From Euglena gracilis (taxonomy: Eukaryota; Euglenida; Euglenophyceae; Euglenales): DNA of 64,000 bases. This document shows, in pieces, positions 22,431 through 34,639 of this stretch. Location: the NCBI GenBank assembly GCA_039621445.1, contig CP154954.1:59640168-59704167 (forward strand). The letters run 5' to 3'. The notes under the pieces are model-generated. The model had not been told where the DNA came from. It saw nothing but the letters and a program-made list of their open reading frames with translations, and did no database searches. The position numbers and the translations under genes are program-made. Every line of letters begins with the position of its first letter. Position 1 is the stretch's first letter.

Positions 22431-24789
22431 TATTGTCTTGTTTTTAAGTTTGAGATTTCCGCTTGACTTTTTTATTTCTTTGTCCCACCACAGCAAGGGC
22501 TTGTTTGTTAAGGTAGTATTTCCGACACATTTGGCGCCCTGGCTCCAATAGCGCTGGTGACCGCCATTTTCAAGGAAATTTAGTCTGTGTGACCACCAAA
22601 ATCTTCCGTCCCTGGTCCCGACCGATCATTGGGAAGAATTTCATTTTAACTCACCAATTATTATTTTGGGACTTTCAGCCTTGGTGAGATATTTCCAAGC
22701 ACATTTTTTTTGTACCCATTTTCGCTGCTTGCTTTTTTTTTAGATGGGGGTTCATTCAGCCAGGAGTAATTCAGGCCGAGAGCGAGAATTGATTTCTTTC
22801 GGGTTCACTGGAAAGCCAGAGATGAATGGAAGGTCATCTTTTTCTGATGTCGCTGCCGCAACGTCTCGCAAGAAATCCAGAGCCATCCGCATTTGAACAA
22901 GCTCGATCAGTGTCAGGAGATGTGGCTAGAAGTTTCGGTCAGTCGGATTTCCGCATTGGCACTGCTGCTCCCGCTGCTGCGGCGCTGATTTACCGAAGGA
23001 CTCATTTGCTTGTCACTCTCCCAGGAATTTTCTTAAAGGTATCTCCGCCTGTCAGGGTCACCACTGCGGAAATCGTCAGGCTGGCAGGGCGTTGCTTAAA
23101 AGCATTTGACCTCTTCACCTGGAGGGGGTCCAGTCACACAGCACCTTTTTTCCGGACTCGGACCCCCACCCAGTCGACAAGTTCTGTTTTGCAGCTGCCT
23201 GAAGGGCATCTGGTCGGTAACCCATTTTTTTGCTTTGGCAATGCAAAAAAAAATGGGCCGAAAATCTGCAAAGAAAAAAATGGGTCGCATTTGGGCTAGC
23301 CAGCAAATTTTGGGTCAAATTTTGCCTAAATAGAAGTTTTTTGGGTGTTTTTTTTTGCAGTTTTGGTTCTTTGGTACCCAGTTTGACCCTGTGTTGGGCC
23401 GAGTTCCATGAGGGGGAGGGAGTCAACCAGCCTTCTTCCATCCAGCCAAATTTTCCAACCTCTGGGCTGACCCCCCAGGGGTTCCTTAAGCAACGCTCTG
23501 GTCCCTGTCACAATCTTGTCACAAAACATGATCATCCGCTGGGTAAGAAGTCTTGTTGGAAGCAGGCAATCTGCATTTTTTTTCTTCAGGAAGGGGTGCT
23601 GTGGATAATGAAAAGCACAACGACTGTCCCCACGTGTCCGCCAAGCTTATCTCTTTTATTTTTTGCAACTTTTCCTGAGGTCATTTGCTTCAAGACAGTG
23701 CGTTTTGGGCAACACAACGCCTGTCATGGGCAGCTCAGCGGTGCAAATTGGCACACCCAACCTCAAGAATGCGGCAACCTTCCCCAAGCGACGCCTTCCC
23801 TCCAGGGGCATCACATGGCATGGCCCAGGCTTGCGGGCCACTTCTTTGTTGTGCTTGTCTTTCTCTTTCCCTTCTTACTTGATGTCGTCGCCGGTGGCCT
23901 TCCCTTCTGCCGGCACCCGCAACACCATACCATTGCTGCAACCTCCCTCAGATACAGGCTTGTGCTTTGTCGGGTGCCCACCCTAACGGGGGGGGGGGGG
24001 GGGGTTGCTAGAGGCAGGGCAACCCCATAGCCTCCCCCCCCCCCCGGTCAGTAAGCACAAGCCTGCTCAGATATTTTTGAGGTTGGTGACCTGGTGGGGC
24101 GACCTGATAGACATCTCAAAAAATTTCGGCGGTTTTGTGCTGAAAATTTTGACATGACTTCCCACCATAGATTCATTTAGCACCCGTGTGACGGGGGGTG
24201 GGTGGGTTGGGGCCCTGGAACCCCCCCGGGGGGGGGATGCGCTGTGGGTCAGGTTTTTGCATGGCCGAAGGCTGGGCCGTAAATTTTTCTTCAAGGATTT
24301 TCGGCCGATTTTGGCTGCATTTTGGACGGGTGGCTCGTGGGGGGGGGTTCGTGGGTGGGTGGGTGGGTGGGTGGGGGGGGTTCAAAAAAAAGTGGGTGGG
24401 TTGGGCGGGGAAGGGTTCCTGGGGGCCGCTAAGTATATCTATGCTTCCTACACGTGTGATTTGTGCTTTTAATTTGTTTTCGGATTCTAAACCCCCTCCC
24501 AAATAACACCCCCCCCCAAATAACACCCCCCCCAAATAACACCCCCCCCTCGGGGGCCGATTTCGAGCGCCCAAATAACACCCCCCCCCCGTTTTCCTTT
24601 GGTTTTCCATGTAAGAATAACGCCCCCAAATAACCCACCCCCCCCCATGGGGCCCCAGTTCGGGTGCCCAAATTACACACCGGGGGGGGTGTTATTTGGG
24701 AGGGGGGTTTACTCAAACAATTTGTCTGACAATTTTTGCACAAGGAGGTGCTTGCTTGTCTTTGTTGTTGTTGTTTTTTTGGAAGCGCA

Positions 24790-24886
24790 ATGGTATGTCT
24801 GGGAGATGGCAGACGGTATGTGGGTTTTGGACACGCTGGACGAGCATCTCTGGAGCCCTGCAGATTGCACACACTACCGGTTTTGT
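24790..24886 (+). CDS. Gene B exon, PMR5N-like Cys/Trp region
   Basis: It reads GMWVLDTLDEHLWSPADC then THYRF. The pattern G-W-V-x-D...LW.P..C..Y.F is that of the N-terminal cysteine-rich region preceding PC-esterase domains. The intron starts GTCCAG (CAG at +4 to +6), and joining to the next exon restores YRFCRGRNLTRW in frame. Confidence 0.65.
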
Positions 24887-27800
24887 CCAGGAGTGAGCTG
24901 TCCCACACGCATGTGCGTCTGTGTTTCTGTATCTTTGTGTCTTCGTGTGCTTGTCCGCACCCATACGCCGCTCGCAATCCACAAATCTTTGTGTGCTGCC
25001 CATAATGATGTTCAAGAAAACCAATTGACCTGAATGCCCTGGTCAACTGTCGTCGCCGCATACGGCGGCACCGTCTCGACATCACACAAAAAGCTGAAAA
25101 TCGCCCCTTACCACCTTTACGTGCCCCCCCCCCCCAACAAAGTAGCCACATGGCACGACAAACTCTTTAAATTCATTTTTTGTATTGTTCCCCCAACGCT
25201 GCTATCTGACCGATCGCTAGAGATGGAATGAGAGGACAATCCAACCAAACAATCAAGATGTGGTTCTTTGACAAAGACATTATTTTTTTGTGTGGCACAC
25301 GGTGTAAATGCTGAGGCCAACAATCTGGCCTTCATTGCTGTGGCTGGAGACGCCCCAGGGAACGGGGGTGTCGTTACTGGCACGAACACACGAGTTAATC
25401 AGAACCACTGCCAGACCCTTCACGCGCATGCAAGACAACGTTTGCGAGACAGCGTTGCACCCGCCCACCCCCCCACCCCCAAGAACCTGCCCCTGCTCTG
25501 CCGGGGCCGTAACCTCACTCGGTGGCGATGGCGGCCGCACGGCTGCCGGCTGCCTCCGTTCAACCGCAGCGCGGTGCAGCAGTCAGGGGTTTCTTTTTTT
25601 GTCTTGGACCCTGGGGGGGATAGGGCGGGTGGGTCCGGCCGAGCCCTCCCCCCCCCCCCCTGGGGGGTCCCCAAGGGGGGATATACTTTTCGGCGCCGAA
25701 GGCGCCGAAATTTTTTGAAAAAGGTGCTATTTTTAGCATTTTTCGCGATTTTTGGCCATTTTCAATGAAAATTGAGTGGATCCCCCCGGTCTTAAAAAAG
25801 CCCCTGGCAGCAGTGCCTGGGGGGCAGACCAGTGCACATCGTTGGGGACTCAGCCCCAGCTGGCCTCCTCCCCCAGGGGGAGGTCCCTCCAGCTCAAATG
25901 TCCTGATGGCAAACCCCAAACGGCGTTAGGAAATGAGAAGTGGCGTCGAGTCATGCATCTCCGAATCCCGATACCTTCTGCCTTATGGGTGGTGGGGGGT
26001 TGTCCAACCCCCCCACCAGGTTTTCCTGCATTTCCAGGTGCCAATTTTCGGTCTAACATGGCATAAAATGGCCTGGAAAAATTCTGTTGCCTAATCTTTT
26101 TTGCCTGCAATAAATTCCTATTCGGAATTCCTCCGCGGGTGTGCATTTCAGCATTGCAAACTCAAGCAAAATAAGTTGGATATTTTGCACATCGAATTTT
26201 TTTGCGGGGGAGAAGCCAAAGTCTGAAAATTGAAAATGGCAAATTTTCGGGACGGAAAGGACACCCTGCAGATTTGAAGCAACAGACCCAACAATAAGAC
26301 ACGGGCAGGTGGGGGTTATTCTACCTGCATCTGTGATGTTCGCCGGCCTGCCCAGTTTACTGCCAGGATTCGTGGAACCAACATTAACGTTTTTGAGAAT
26401 ATCAGCTCTCAGCTTAAAACCTTCCACCTTCTTCACTTTTTTTGCCTGCAATGTTCGTGCTGGGCTGTGCCATATCCAGAGCCCTGCTTGTGTCATTTGG
26501 TCCCACTCCATTGGGGTTGGGGTTGGGGAGCTGTATGGGTCGGACCACCTGGGTCGACCCCCCACCCCACTACAGCAACAAGCAAGGAAAGATTTGAGCT
26601 AGAAATCGGTGGCCCGGGAATACAGGAAGGCCTCGACCCCGACCTGCCACCCCCCATAGAGTTTCAGGGATTCCCTAAGGCTTCTTGTCTGTTTATGGCG
26701 GGCGCTAACTTCGCAGGTGGCCCATTTTGTCCAGTTTGGGGTCCGACCCCCCCAGGCTTTCCGGTATTCCCGGGCCACCAATTTTCAGCTCAATTTTTTT
26801 TGTTCGTTGTTGTGGTGGGTTCCACCCCCCCCCTCCCCGCCCCCCCCCCCTACCCGGCGTTCCCCGACAGCCCGGGTCAGGGTTGGTCCCCCTGCCCCCC
26901 CCCCCCCCCGGAGGCAGGCTGGCCCCCATCCTGGCGCAGCTGTTCCAGTCCCTGAACTGCCTGGCCCCCCGGGCGCCTGCCTACACCCGCACCCAGTACC
27001 TGGTGGACTTCGAGGAGGCCGCGGCCCGGACCCGGCTGCCCCCCTGGGGTGTTCCACCGCCTCCGGTGGGAAACAGAAAGTCGTTTTTTTCCGGCTGTGT
27101 AAACTCTCCGGAGCTCTTGAAGGGATTTGTGTGCATTTTGCAGTTTGCTTGTTTGCTTGCATTTCTTTTGCTTTTTTTGTGTTGCACATTTGTTGAAGTG
27201 CCATCTTACCCTCGTTTTTTGGGTGGTTGCCGTTCATCTGTTAGATTTATTATCATTTTATTTACTATTTTGCTTTTTTTGAAGCTTTTAAGGAAGTTCA
27301 AGGCATTCTGGCGAAAAGAATATCCATGGCATTTTGGGTTTTATTTTAAGGTTTTCAAAGATGCCTTGAACATCAAGGAGGGGCAACAACGAATATCAGA
27401 AACCCTTGGATCTTCAAGGAGGCCCCAATTTTTTGAAAAGGAAAGGCCAGGCAAAATATAAGTACAAAAAAATTCCCGGAATTGGAGTCAGCCCGGGGAC
27501 AACAACACATGAACCGCTTCCCACCCACCCGGCATTCAGTTGCCTCTACCTTCCGGGCGCCGGACCGCAGCCAAGAAGGGCGGCAAGCCGGCCCCGGGCG
27601 TGCGGCGGCCCCTCCTCGTGACGCTCGACCTCGCCCGGCCGGCCGCGGCGCTGCGGGCGGCGGTGCGGGCGGCGCCGGCGGTGCTGGTGGTCGGCGGCGG
27701 GGAGCAGCACTGGCTCGGGGACCACGGCCTGGGACTGCTCCGGCTGGGCGGCCGCCGCCCCAACGGACTATCCGCCGTTCACTGGCCCGGGAATCACCCC

Positions 27801-30800
27801 CCCTTAATGAATGCCGGTTGCAGACAATTGTCATTTCTATGTGTTCAGTTACAAAATGGTGTTGGTGGAGTCAAGCCTCTGAAATTAGTGTGTATATTTA
27901 TTGGACTATGTCCATGAGCGCCCATCAGCATCCTTCAGCAAAAGATGAACAGATGACAAGTAGAATCTGCAGGGGGTCTGCGACAATTTTTGGGTTACGG
28001 ATGGAATAGGGTTAGGAGTTCGACCTAACTTTGGGCCCAACTTATAGGCGGGTGTTAGGCGTCCAAGTCAGGCCTAAAGTTGGCCGACTTCCTAACCCCA
28101 ACCTCCTCCATCCACAACGCAAAAAATAAATTGGACCCCCCCCTGGAGATTCTGCTTGCCCCCCCGGGGGGGGCAAGCAGAATCTTGCTGCCCAGCAACC
28201 TTCCATATACTCCTCCCAAAGAGCCTTCCCCGGGGAGGGTCCGTCGAGTGGGCACCCCTCCAAGGCAGGGGTGTCCTCCTTCTCTTCGGCACAAGGTGCC
28301 AACCCCTCAGTTTTGTACCCCGGAATGAACCCTCTGGGTGTGTCCTCACCCCTCTGTTGCGGGGGCCGAAAATGAGCGTTTTTCGACCCGCCAGCACCCC
28401 GTTTTTGGCCCGAAACCATTGATTTTGGGTCGAAAACGGGTCAAAAAAAAAAAGTCGAAAAATCTAAAAATCTAAAAAAGTTTTGCCTGAAACGATGTTT
28501 TTTTGGCCTCCCGGACCGGGAAAAGCTGTTTTTGAGCCGAAAATGAGCGTTTTTCGACCCGCCTCTGGTCCCCAACCCAGGCGGGCCCCCAACCCCCGGT
28601 CGCGCCAGGGCTCGGGGACTCGGCTGATCCACACCCTGAGCGACATGGAGGCCGCCTTCGCCCAGGCGGCCCACACCGCCATGCAGTTCGTCAACCGGAC
28701 GAGGCTTCCTTTGAGGGAAGCCCCCCCCCCCAGGGCTGCAATGGACAGGCAATTTCGACCCCTGGGGGTTTTGGGGTGGCCCAGCACACCCCCCAGCGCC
28801 GGTCCTAGCTGTTTTGGGTCTTGTCCCCGGCTGGTTGGTCCGGGCTGGGACCCAAAACCGACCCCCCCCCCCAAGAGGGGGTTGTGCCTACTATAGCACC
28901 ATAGTATATACTGTATTGTAGTATAGTTGTAATAGTATGCGCTGTATTATGGTATAGTAATATTATAGTATGTACTGTATTATGGTATAGTAAAATTATA
29001 GTATGTATTGTGTTACAGTATAGTAGTACCACAGTACATACCGTATTATGGTATAGTAGTATAATAGTATATTATGCTACTCCCCCCCCCCTCCCGGGGG
29101 GTTGTTGGTGAACAGAAGCCTGACCTGGACGCTACCCGCCGCCCGGCCGGCCCACGTCGTGTGGCTCACCGGCAGCCCCTCCGCGGCGGCTGCCCCACCC
29201 CTTGCTGAGGTCTGGGCAAGGGGTTGTCCATCCGGAAGAGTACAGTGATGCCCAGCATGCCGTCCGCATCAGCAAGAAACACTGCGTGGCCACTCGATGA
29301 TCAATCATCCCAGTAATCCCACTCAATCATCCCTCTCAATCATCCCAGTAGAATGGCTTGCACTCGCACTTTTGGCCTGTCACCGCCTTTGGGTTGTTTT
29401 TTTTTGTCAGCTAATTTCCATTTTTTGAAAGAATTGTGTATCCCCATTTCCCCCTCTTCCTCCACCAATGCCCTCCCTTCCTCTACCCTTCCTCTACCCT
29501 TCCTCCACCCCCCCCAAATATAAAAGCCCTCCAAATATAAATCCCCCCAATATAACACCCTCCCAAATATAAAGCCCCCCTTCCATGTAAAGATTGCCAT
29601 TCAGGGTAAAGACGTAAAAAATGAGTGAATGTTGAGTAAATGGGTGAGTATTACAAATTCAAACTCAATTTTGGACAAAGATGGCACATTTTTTTTGGTA
29701 AAAATGGGGAGTGCAACTCAAATTTTGACATAGGAGTGGTGTTTTATTTCGGCCGAAGGCCGCCAAAGGTCATGGAGGGCACCCAAAACAGTTTTGATCC
29801 CCCCAAATATAAAGCCCCCCCCCCCGAGGGTCTTGAAATCCCGCCCAAATATAAAGCCGGGGGCGCTTTATATTTGGGGGGGGGGGATTATGCACTTGCC
29901 TATTCAGTGGTTACAAAACATGGGGTGTGTTTCAGCCCGCGTGGTAAAATGGCTCTGGCGGGTTTCCCGTCAAACCTTCCCATCCACCCAGTTTGATGTC
30001 CCGTGGCATGCACCCCCCATGCACGCATACCGCAAACCGGGCAGGGCTCGCCCCGCGGCCACTTCACCCGCCCCTGGTACGACCAACCGCCGACCTGCAA
30101 CCACACCACCCCCTCCCTGGCGGGCAGGGCTTGGCGTGAGGTTGGAGCCAGGCTGAAGTTTTAAGTTGGAGCCGACCTGCCTACGTGTGCCTTGGCAGGA
30201 CAAGACACCCACATCCGACTCCCTCCCGGGGGGGGGGGGGGGGGTGGCAGATGATGACCAAAAATATGATACGTGTGCACTGGGACTCAAGGCACTCCAG
30301 AGTCGAAGATGCCAGAAGCCCGGGAAAACTGCCAAGGAAGCATTGCCCCAGTGTGTGTCTGCCCAGGCACTGCAGGTGCAGGGCCCTGGGGTTGGTCAAT
30401 CACAGCCTGGTTGGAACACACCGAAAAGCAACTCTGCCTGCAATCATACAATTCATGAATGATACAGTGACAGTGAGCAGCAGCAAGCACTGCAGCCGTG
30501 TCTTCGAGCCTTGCCAAAAAAAGCGCTCATATACACGTTTGGTGGCCAATAAACCTGACGATTTTGGATTTCACGCCACATTTGGGGGTGTGCCTGTTCT
30601 CTTCGTGCGAGCACCCTACTTAAAACTGCCCCACGCCAAAGCCTGCTGCCGGGCCTGCCGGCCACGTACCCCATCCTGCAGCGTCTGGCAGACACCGTCG
30701 CCACCGCCTCCGCCACGTATGGCCAGGCGCGCCCCTGCGCCCCGTCGTCCAGGGTCCCATGCCCGCACTGGGCTGGTGAAGGCAGTACGTGGGCGTCGAC

Positions 30801-32376
30801 AAAGCCAGATGGGGCCCAGCCTGTGCGGGTGGGGGGGGGTCTCGACCACCCGGTTTCAAGCCAACCCAAATGGTCCGGCCTCTGAACTTGACCTGGACAC
30901 CTGGTCGGGGCGTGAAAAGGGTGAAGTCCGCTGCACCCGAAGGGGTTTTGCATCCAACACCAGGTCGCCTCCGCCTGTGCTTCAACTCTCAGTGGGCAGT
31001 CCTGTCAGGGGCTTCTCCTACCTGAACATCACCGGCCTCTCCGCCGCGCCTTTCGCTGCTATACCGCCCTGCTCCTTTTTGTTTCAATTGAAAAATGACG
31101 AAGATGAAGATGGAGGAAGTGCCTGATCGTTTGAGAAGCTTTCCGGGTGCCGTGCAGTGCCAGGCGTGCCTCGCCTTCCGCCGCGACGCCCACGTGATGT
31201 TCTCAAAGAACCGCCGTCAGCCGGTGGTGGACTGCGTCCGGGAGAGTTGCTTCAGCTGGAGGCGAACTCCCCGGTGGGGGGTCCAGCTTGCCAACAGCCT
31301 GGATTTTGTAAGCCTGGATCCTTCTCCTTCGCCCACAAGACATCTGAAGCAAAATGCGGATGGATGGTGGTTTTTATTTACCTGTGGCATGGGCCAAAAT
31401 CTGGCAAAAAAAAATCGGCCCATAATGGCTTGTGCAGCCCACACTTCAGGCCAGGGGCTTAAGTTTTTTGAACAATTTGCTGATTTTTTATTTTTTTGCG
31501 GTTCTGGACAGGAACTAGCAACATGTCCATGAGTCACGGCCCCAGGTCCGGCCCAGCTCCAGATGGGTCGGCCAAAAGAGCCAACAGCTTCAGTTTTTGT
31601 CCCCGGTAGGGGAAGGGGTTGATCCCCCCTGGGGTTGTTGAGCAACACCCCGACGGTGTCCACTGGTGTATTCCTGGCGTCCCTGATGTCTGGGCCGAGG
31701 CTGCGTACACGCACCTGCACACTGAGGCCTCTGCTACTTTGTGTGAAGAAAGGGTTCGGGGATATGCTTTTCAGCCCTTAGGGGGGAAAGTGGAAGAGAG
31801 AATAAGCGCGATATACAGGATAAGCGCGATATCCCCGCCTGGGTCAGGAGGAAGGTCATGGTCAGGAAGAGGAAGGGCCTTCTTTGTCAATCATTTATTT
31901 AAATTTCCAATAAAAAACAGTCAGTGTTGCTTTCGGGACACTGAATTATTCCCAATTCGATCGCAAACCTTGAAACAGCCTGTGTCCAGTTGCCCCACCC
32001 TCGCCCTCATTCATCACTTGTTACACATGGAACGTGTGTCATGCTGGTTCTGGCACCTCGGGTGGTTTCCGCCCAGACCAAAACTATTAACTGCAACTAT
32101 TTCCGGCCGAGCCCCCCCCCCCCCCCCGGGGGGGGGGATATGTTTTTCGGCGCCGAAAATTTTTGGGAAGTGCTACCCCCCCCGGGGGGGGAGGGTCCTG
32201 GGGGACCCACGGCTTTTCCCCGAAAATGGCCAAAAATCGCGAAAAATGCTTAGATAGCCCCTTTTTCAAAAATTTTCGCCGAAAAGTATATCCACGATGT
32301 CCAACGTCAGGGGTCTATGGTGTACGCTGCTTCGGCCGTGGCGCACCTCCTCTTCACCCTCATCTGCCCGCGGTAG
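24790..32376 (+). CDS. Gene B: PC-esterase / TBL-like SGNH acyltransferase
   Basis: Recognised exons are 24,790-24,886, 25,493-25,582, 25,814-25,855, 26,926-27,049, 27,571-27,750, 28,609-28,698, 29,117-29,179, 30,054-30,134, 30,641-30,735, 31,010-31,055, 31,175-31,232, 31,657-31,702 and 32,330-32,376 (stop TAG). Joined, they give a whole domain: a PMR5N-like Cys/Trp region (GMWVLDTLDEHLWSPADC; LTRWRWRPHGCRLPPF), the GDS block (GRPVHIVGDSA), QHWLGDH, VVWLTGSP + HFTRPWY, LNITGLS, RRDAHVMFSK and DCVHWCIPGVPDVW. Predicted catalytic residues are Ser of GDS and Asp/His of DCVH. Known for the family: O-acetylation or deacetylation of polysaccharides or glycans in the Golgi. Signal anchor and start exon were not found; they should lie upstream of 24,790. 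Gene A is its tandem paralogue on the same strand. Confidence 0.8.
25493..25582 (+). CDS. Gene B exon RWRWRPHGCRLPPF
   Basis: It reads NLTRWRWRPHGCRLPPFN then RSAVQQ. This is a very close match to the W-R-W-x-P-H-G-C-x-L-P-x-F block that lies a few residues upstream of the GDS motif in TBL proteins. It joins in frame to QCLGGRPVHIVGDS across a shared CAGCAG at the two exon ends. Confidence 0.75.
25814..25855 (+). CDS. Gene B exon with GDS nucleophile motif
   Basis: It reads CLGGRPVHIVGDSA; Gly-Asp-Ser is at 25,844-25,852. The downstream junction lies in a C run, and joining to 26,926 gives GDSAILAQLFQSLNCL, the expected helix after the nucleophile. An R2-family repeat occupies the intron just upstream. 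Confidence 0.75.
26926..27049 (+). CDS. Gene B exon after the GDS motif
   Basis: It reads ILAQLFQSLNCLAPRAPAY, then TRTQYLVDFEEAAARTRLPP and WG, and ends at a plausible GT donor (27,050). It follows the nucleophile exon in frame; gene A has a weak counterpart at 9,077. Confidence 0.6.
27571..27750 (+). CDS. Gene B exon LVVGGGEQHWLGDH
   Basis: The exon starts after an AG (CCGCAG at 27,565-27,570). It reads RRPLLVTLDLARPAAALRA through AVLVVGGGEQHWLGDHGLGL. The same protein segment is split by an intron in gene A (12,270/12,939). GC content is far above the flanking sequence. The end is set by the loss of similarity to gene A. Confidence 0.7.
28609..28698 (+). CDS. Gene B exon IHTLSDMEAAFAQAAH
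   Basis: It starts after CGCGCCAG and reads GTRLIHTLSDMEAAFAQAAH then TAMQFVNR, matching gene A's TLRTAADLEAAYLVAAHH. It joins to the exon at 29,117 to give FVNRSLTW, where gene A reads FVNHSLRG without an intron. Confidence 0.7.
28895..29075. repeat. TATAGTA minisatellite
   Basis: About four units of roughly 45 bp containing GTACTGTATTATGGTATAGTA. Confidence 0.8.
29117..29179 (+). CDS. Gene B exon VVWLTGSP
   Basis: It reads SLTWTLPAARPAHVVWLTGS then P, equivalent to the second half of gene A exon 14,449-14,590. The next exon begins RGHFTRPWY, completing the SP-x(1,2)-HF block. Confidence 0.7.
29505..29890. repeat. R4-family repeat (CCCAAATATAAAGCCCCC)
   Basis: Units of CCCCAAATATAAA with poly-C, GGTCTTGAAATCCCGCCC, and an inverted TTTATATTTGGGGG at the end. 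Copies at 40,925-41,300; a sister version (CCAAATAACACCCCCC) at 24,490-24,720. Confidence 0.7.
30054..30134 (+). CDS. Gene B exon HFTRPWYDQPPTC
   Basis: It reads RGHFTRPWYDQPPTCNHTTP then SLAGRAW. C-N-H-T-T-P resembles the 'GGsCn.t.P' segment of TBL proteins. The first codons could also belong to a CAG acceptor 12 bases upstream (GSPRGHF). Confidence 0.65.
30641..30735 (+). CDS. Gene B exon GLPATYPILQRLA
   Basis: It reads LLPGLPATYPILQRLADTVA then TASATYGQA, parallel to gene A 16,200-16,305. Exon ends are set by similarity only. Confidence 0.6.
31010..31055 (+). CDS. Gene B exon FSYLNITGLS
   Basis: It reads GFSYLNITGLSAAPF. The upstream intron ends CTGTCAGG, with CTG at -8 to -6, as in gene A at the same site. 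Confidence 0.7.
31175..31232 (+). CDS. Gene B exon RRDAHVMFSK...DC
   Basis: It reads FRRDAHVMFSKNRRQPVVDC and ends at GTCC, which is repeated at the start of the next exon (31,657). Joining across the repeat gives DCVHWC, as in the uninterrupted gene A exon. Confidence 0.75.
31657..31702 (+). CDS. Gene B exon HWCIPGVPDVW
   Basis: It reads VHWCIPGVPDVWAEA, holding the catalytic His of D-x-x-H. The intron at its 3' end sits where gene A also has one; both ends share GGC. Confidence 0.8.
32330..32376 (+). CDS. Gene B terminal exon
   Basis: It reads AVAHLLFTLICPR then TAG. It matches the final exon of gene A with mostly synonymous differences. CTG stands at -8 to -6 if the exon begins GCCGTGGCG. 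Confidence 0.65.
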
Positions 32377-33039
32377 GCCCTCCGTCGCATTCAACGCTGG
32401 GAGCCCTGGAGCACGTCGAGGACGCAGCCCGGCGCTGTCGGGGACCATCGCCGGTGGCACGGGGGCAGCCCCCGGCGGCGGAACCGAGCCAGCCCACAAG
32501 GACACCGGAGCTCTGGGTGGTGGAGGTGCTCGCCTGCGGCGGGGGCGGGTTGTCGGCTCTGCGGCGGCAGACAGGCAGAGTGTCGGGACCTTTCCTTTGC
32601 AGAATAGTTCGGCCGCCGCCGGGTTGGCAGAACCGTTTTGGTTTTGCCTGTTGTTGGCGACTGTTTGCTGCGGTGTGTTTGCCTGCGGTGTGCAACCCAC
32701 GGCAGCTGTGGCCAAATGAACATGCCTTTCTCGTCGTAGCGTGATTTGTATATTTTCCAAATTCCCAAGTTACCCACCGGTTTTGCTGAACATGTTCCCT
32801 CCTCTGAGGCCCACAAACTGCCGCTGACCTTGGAGCACGTCTCTCCCCCAATATTTATTCGGGTGCAACAAGCGGACTGCCATCTCCGACATGGGGGGTG
32901 TTAAATTCCCCAGACCCTGCCGACTTTTCCGAACACTTCTCTTCGAAGTTTTTTGTGTGGTCAGGCACCTACGGCCGACCGGGGCCGACCAGGGCCAACT
33001 ATGGTTTTCAGGACCCCCGTAGGTGGGGGGGGGGTTCCG

Positions 33040-33650
33040 ACCAGGGCCGACCAGGGCCGACCAGGGCCGACCAGGGCCGACTTGCATGTGGTTGGCCGAC
33101 CGAAGGGGAATGGATGAAGGAGTTTGGCAGCTTTCCCTCTGGAACAAGCACCTCTGATGATGCTGGGCCCAAAGGGGTGGGTGACCGAAGGTGCTTGATG
33201 CTGGGCGATGCTGGGTGATGCTGGATTTTTGGTGACCAGAGGTGGGGTTCCGATGCTGGGCGATGCTGGGCGATGCAGGGTGTTGCTGGGCGATGCTGGG
33301 TGATGCTGGCATTTTTTTGTATATTTTGAAGAACTAAACCCATTTTTTGGATAATTTTCTCACAGATCTCCAGTTTTACACCCATTTTGGCCATTATGGA
33401 CCAGTTTTTGCTAATTTGGGGGCTATTTGTCACTGATTTGGCAAATATTGGGCTAATTTGGGTCAATCTGAGCATTTTTCATGGCATCTAGCCATTTTGC
33501 ACCCTTTTGGTAATTTTGGGTCATTTTTCACAATCTTTTGTGGATTTTGTTGGCGTTTTTTGGGTTATTTTTGGTTATTTCAAGCCATTTTAGGTCATTT
33601 TGGTTGCTTTTGGGGAGCCAATGGAGGCTTTATGGGGCACTTCCTTTGAT
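33040..33650. repeat. GACCAGGGCC and GATGCTGGGC arrays plus duplicated flank
   Basis: GACCAGGGCC x5 (33,038-33,085) and GATGCTGGGC/T (33,190-33,310). The segment 33,145-33,480 is repeated at 43,355-43,640 with the same order: CACCTCTGATGATGCTGGGC, GATGCTGG repeats, GTATATTTTGAAGAA. Confidence 0.8.
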
Positions 33651-34639
33651 CTTGGCGAGACAATTCAGAAAATCATTGCATCCCTTCACATTTTTTCTGT
33701 GACAGATACCTCCACCTATGGCCAACTATTTGCCGACCAGGGCCGACCAGGGCCAACCAGGCGACCAGAGCACCAAAATGGGAAGTGACCATAGGTGCCT
33801 GTGTGTGGTCAAAAACCCCCAGACTGCCCAGCTTCGAGTTCCCGTGCTTTTGGGGCTTAATAATTCAATATGCTCGCTCCATCATCAACAACAAAAATGA
33901 ACCATTTTTTCTTTAAAAAAAGCGTCTGAAAGACAAAAATTACATGCTGGATGATTTTTTGACGATAGACTTATTGATATAGAATGTTGATAATTGGGGT
34001 TGCATCACCATCATGCACCAAATATCAGGCTTACCAGGCTTTTGCTTAAATCAGTACCAGGCTTTTGCTTAAGGGATTGCAGTACCCCCCTGGGGGGGGG
34101 GGGGGCTGGACTGCAGCTAATCCAAATTTGGCTAGTGGGCCCCGGGGGGTCTGCTAGCAGGGCTAGCTAGTGGAAATTTTTTTTCCAGTGACCGGCGCAA
34201 AGCGCCGAAAATTTTTTTGGGGACCCCCAAAAATGGCCAAAAATGCCCGTTTTTGGCCATTTTTGGAATTTTTGGAACAAAATCAGCCAAAAACTTATTA
34301 AAAACCTCATTTTTCCAGTTCGGGGGACCCCCGGACCCCCCCGGGGGGAGGGGGGGTCCTAGCTAGTCCATTTTTTTCCAGTGTCTAGCCGATTGGCTAG
34401 CCAGTACCCCCCCCCCGGGGTCCTTAAGCAAATGCCTGAATTGTACACTTGATTATAAAATAAAAGCGAGGCAAAAAATGGGGGACTTTTGGGGGTAATG
34501 TTTCCCCTATTTACCACCCCTCCCCACCCTTGTCCAAGGCACAAGGCCAGGGTGAATTCCAAACAGGACCAACACATGGGAGCTGTCAGCCCAAGATTCC
34601 CAGATCAGGGCGTTGCTTAAGAAAAACTGCCCCCCCCCC

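Noticed and set aside
22826-23299. 157-codon open frame
   Set aside because: No recognisable motif, no paralogue near gene A, ordinary base composition and overlap with an R1 repeat at its 3' end.
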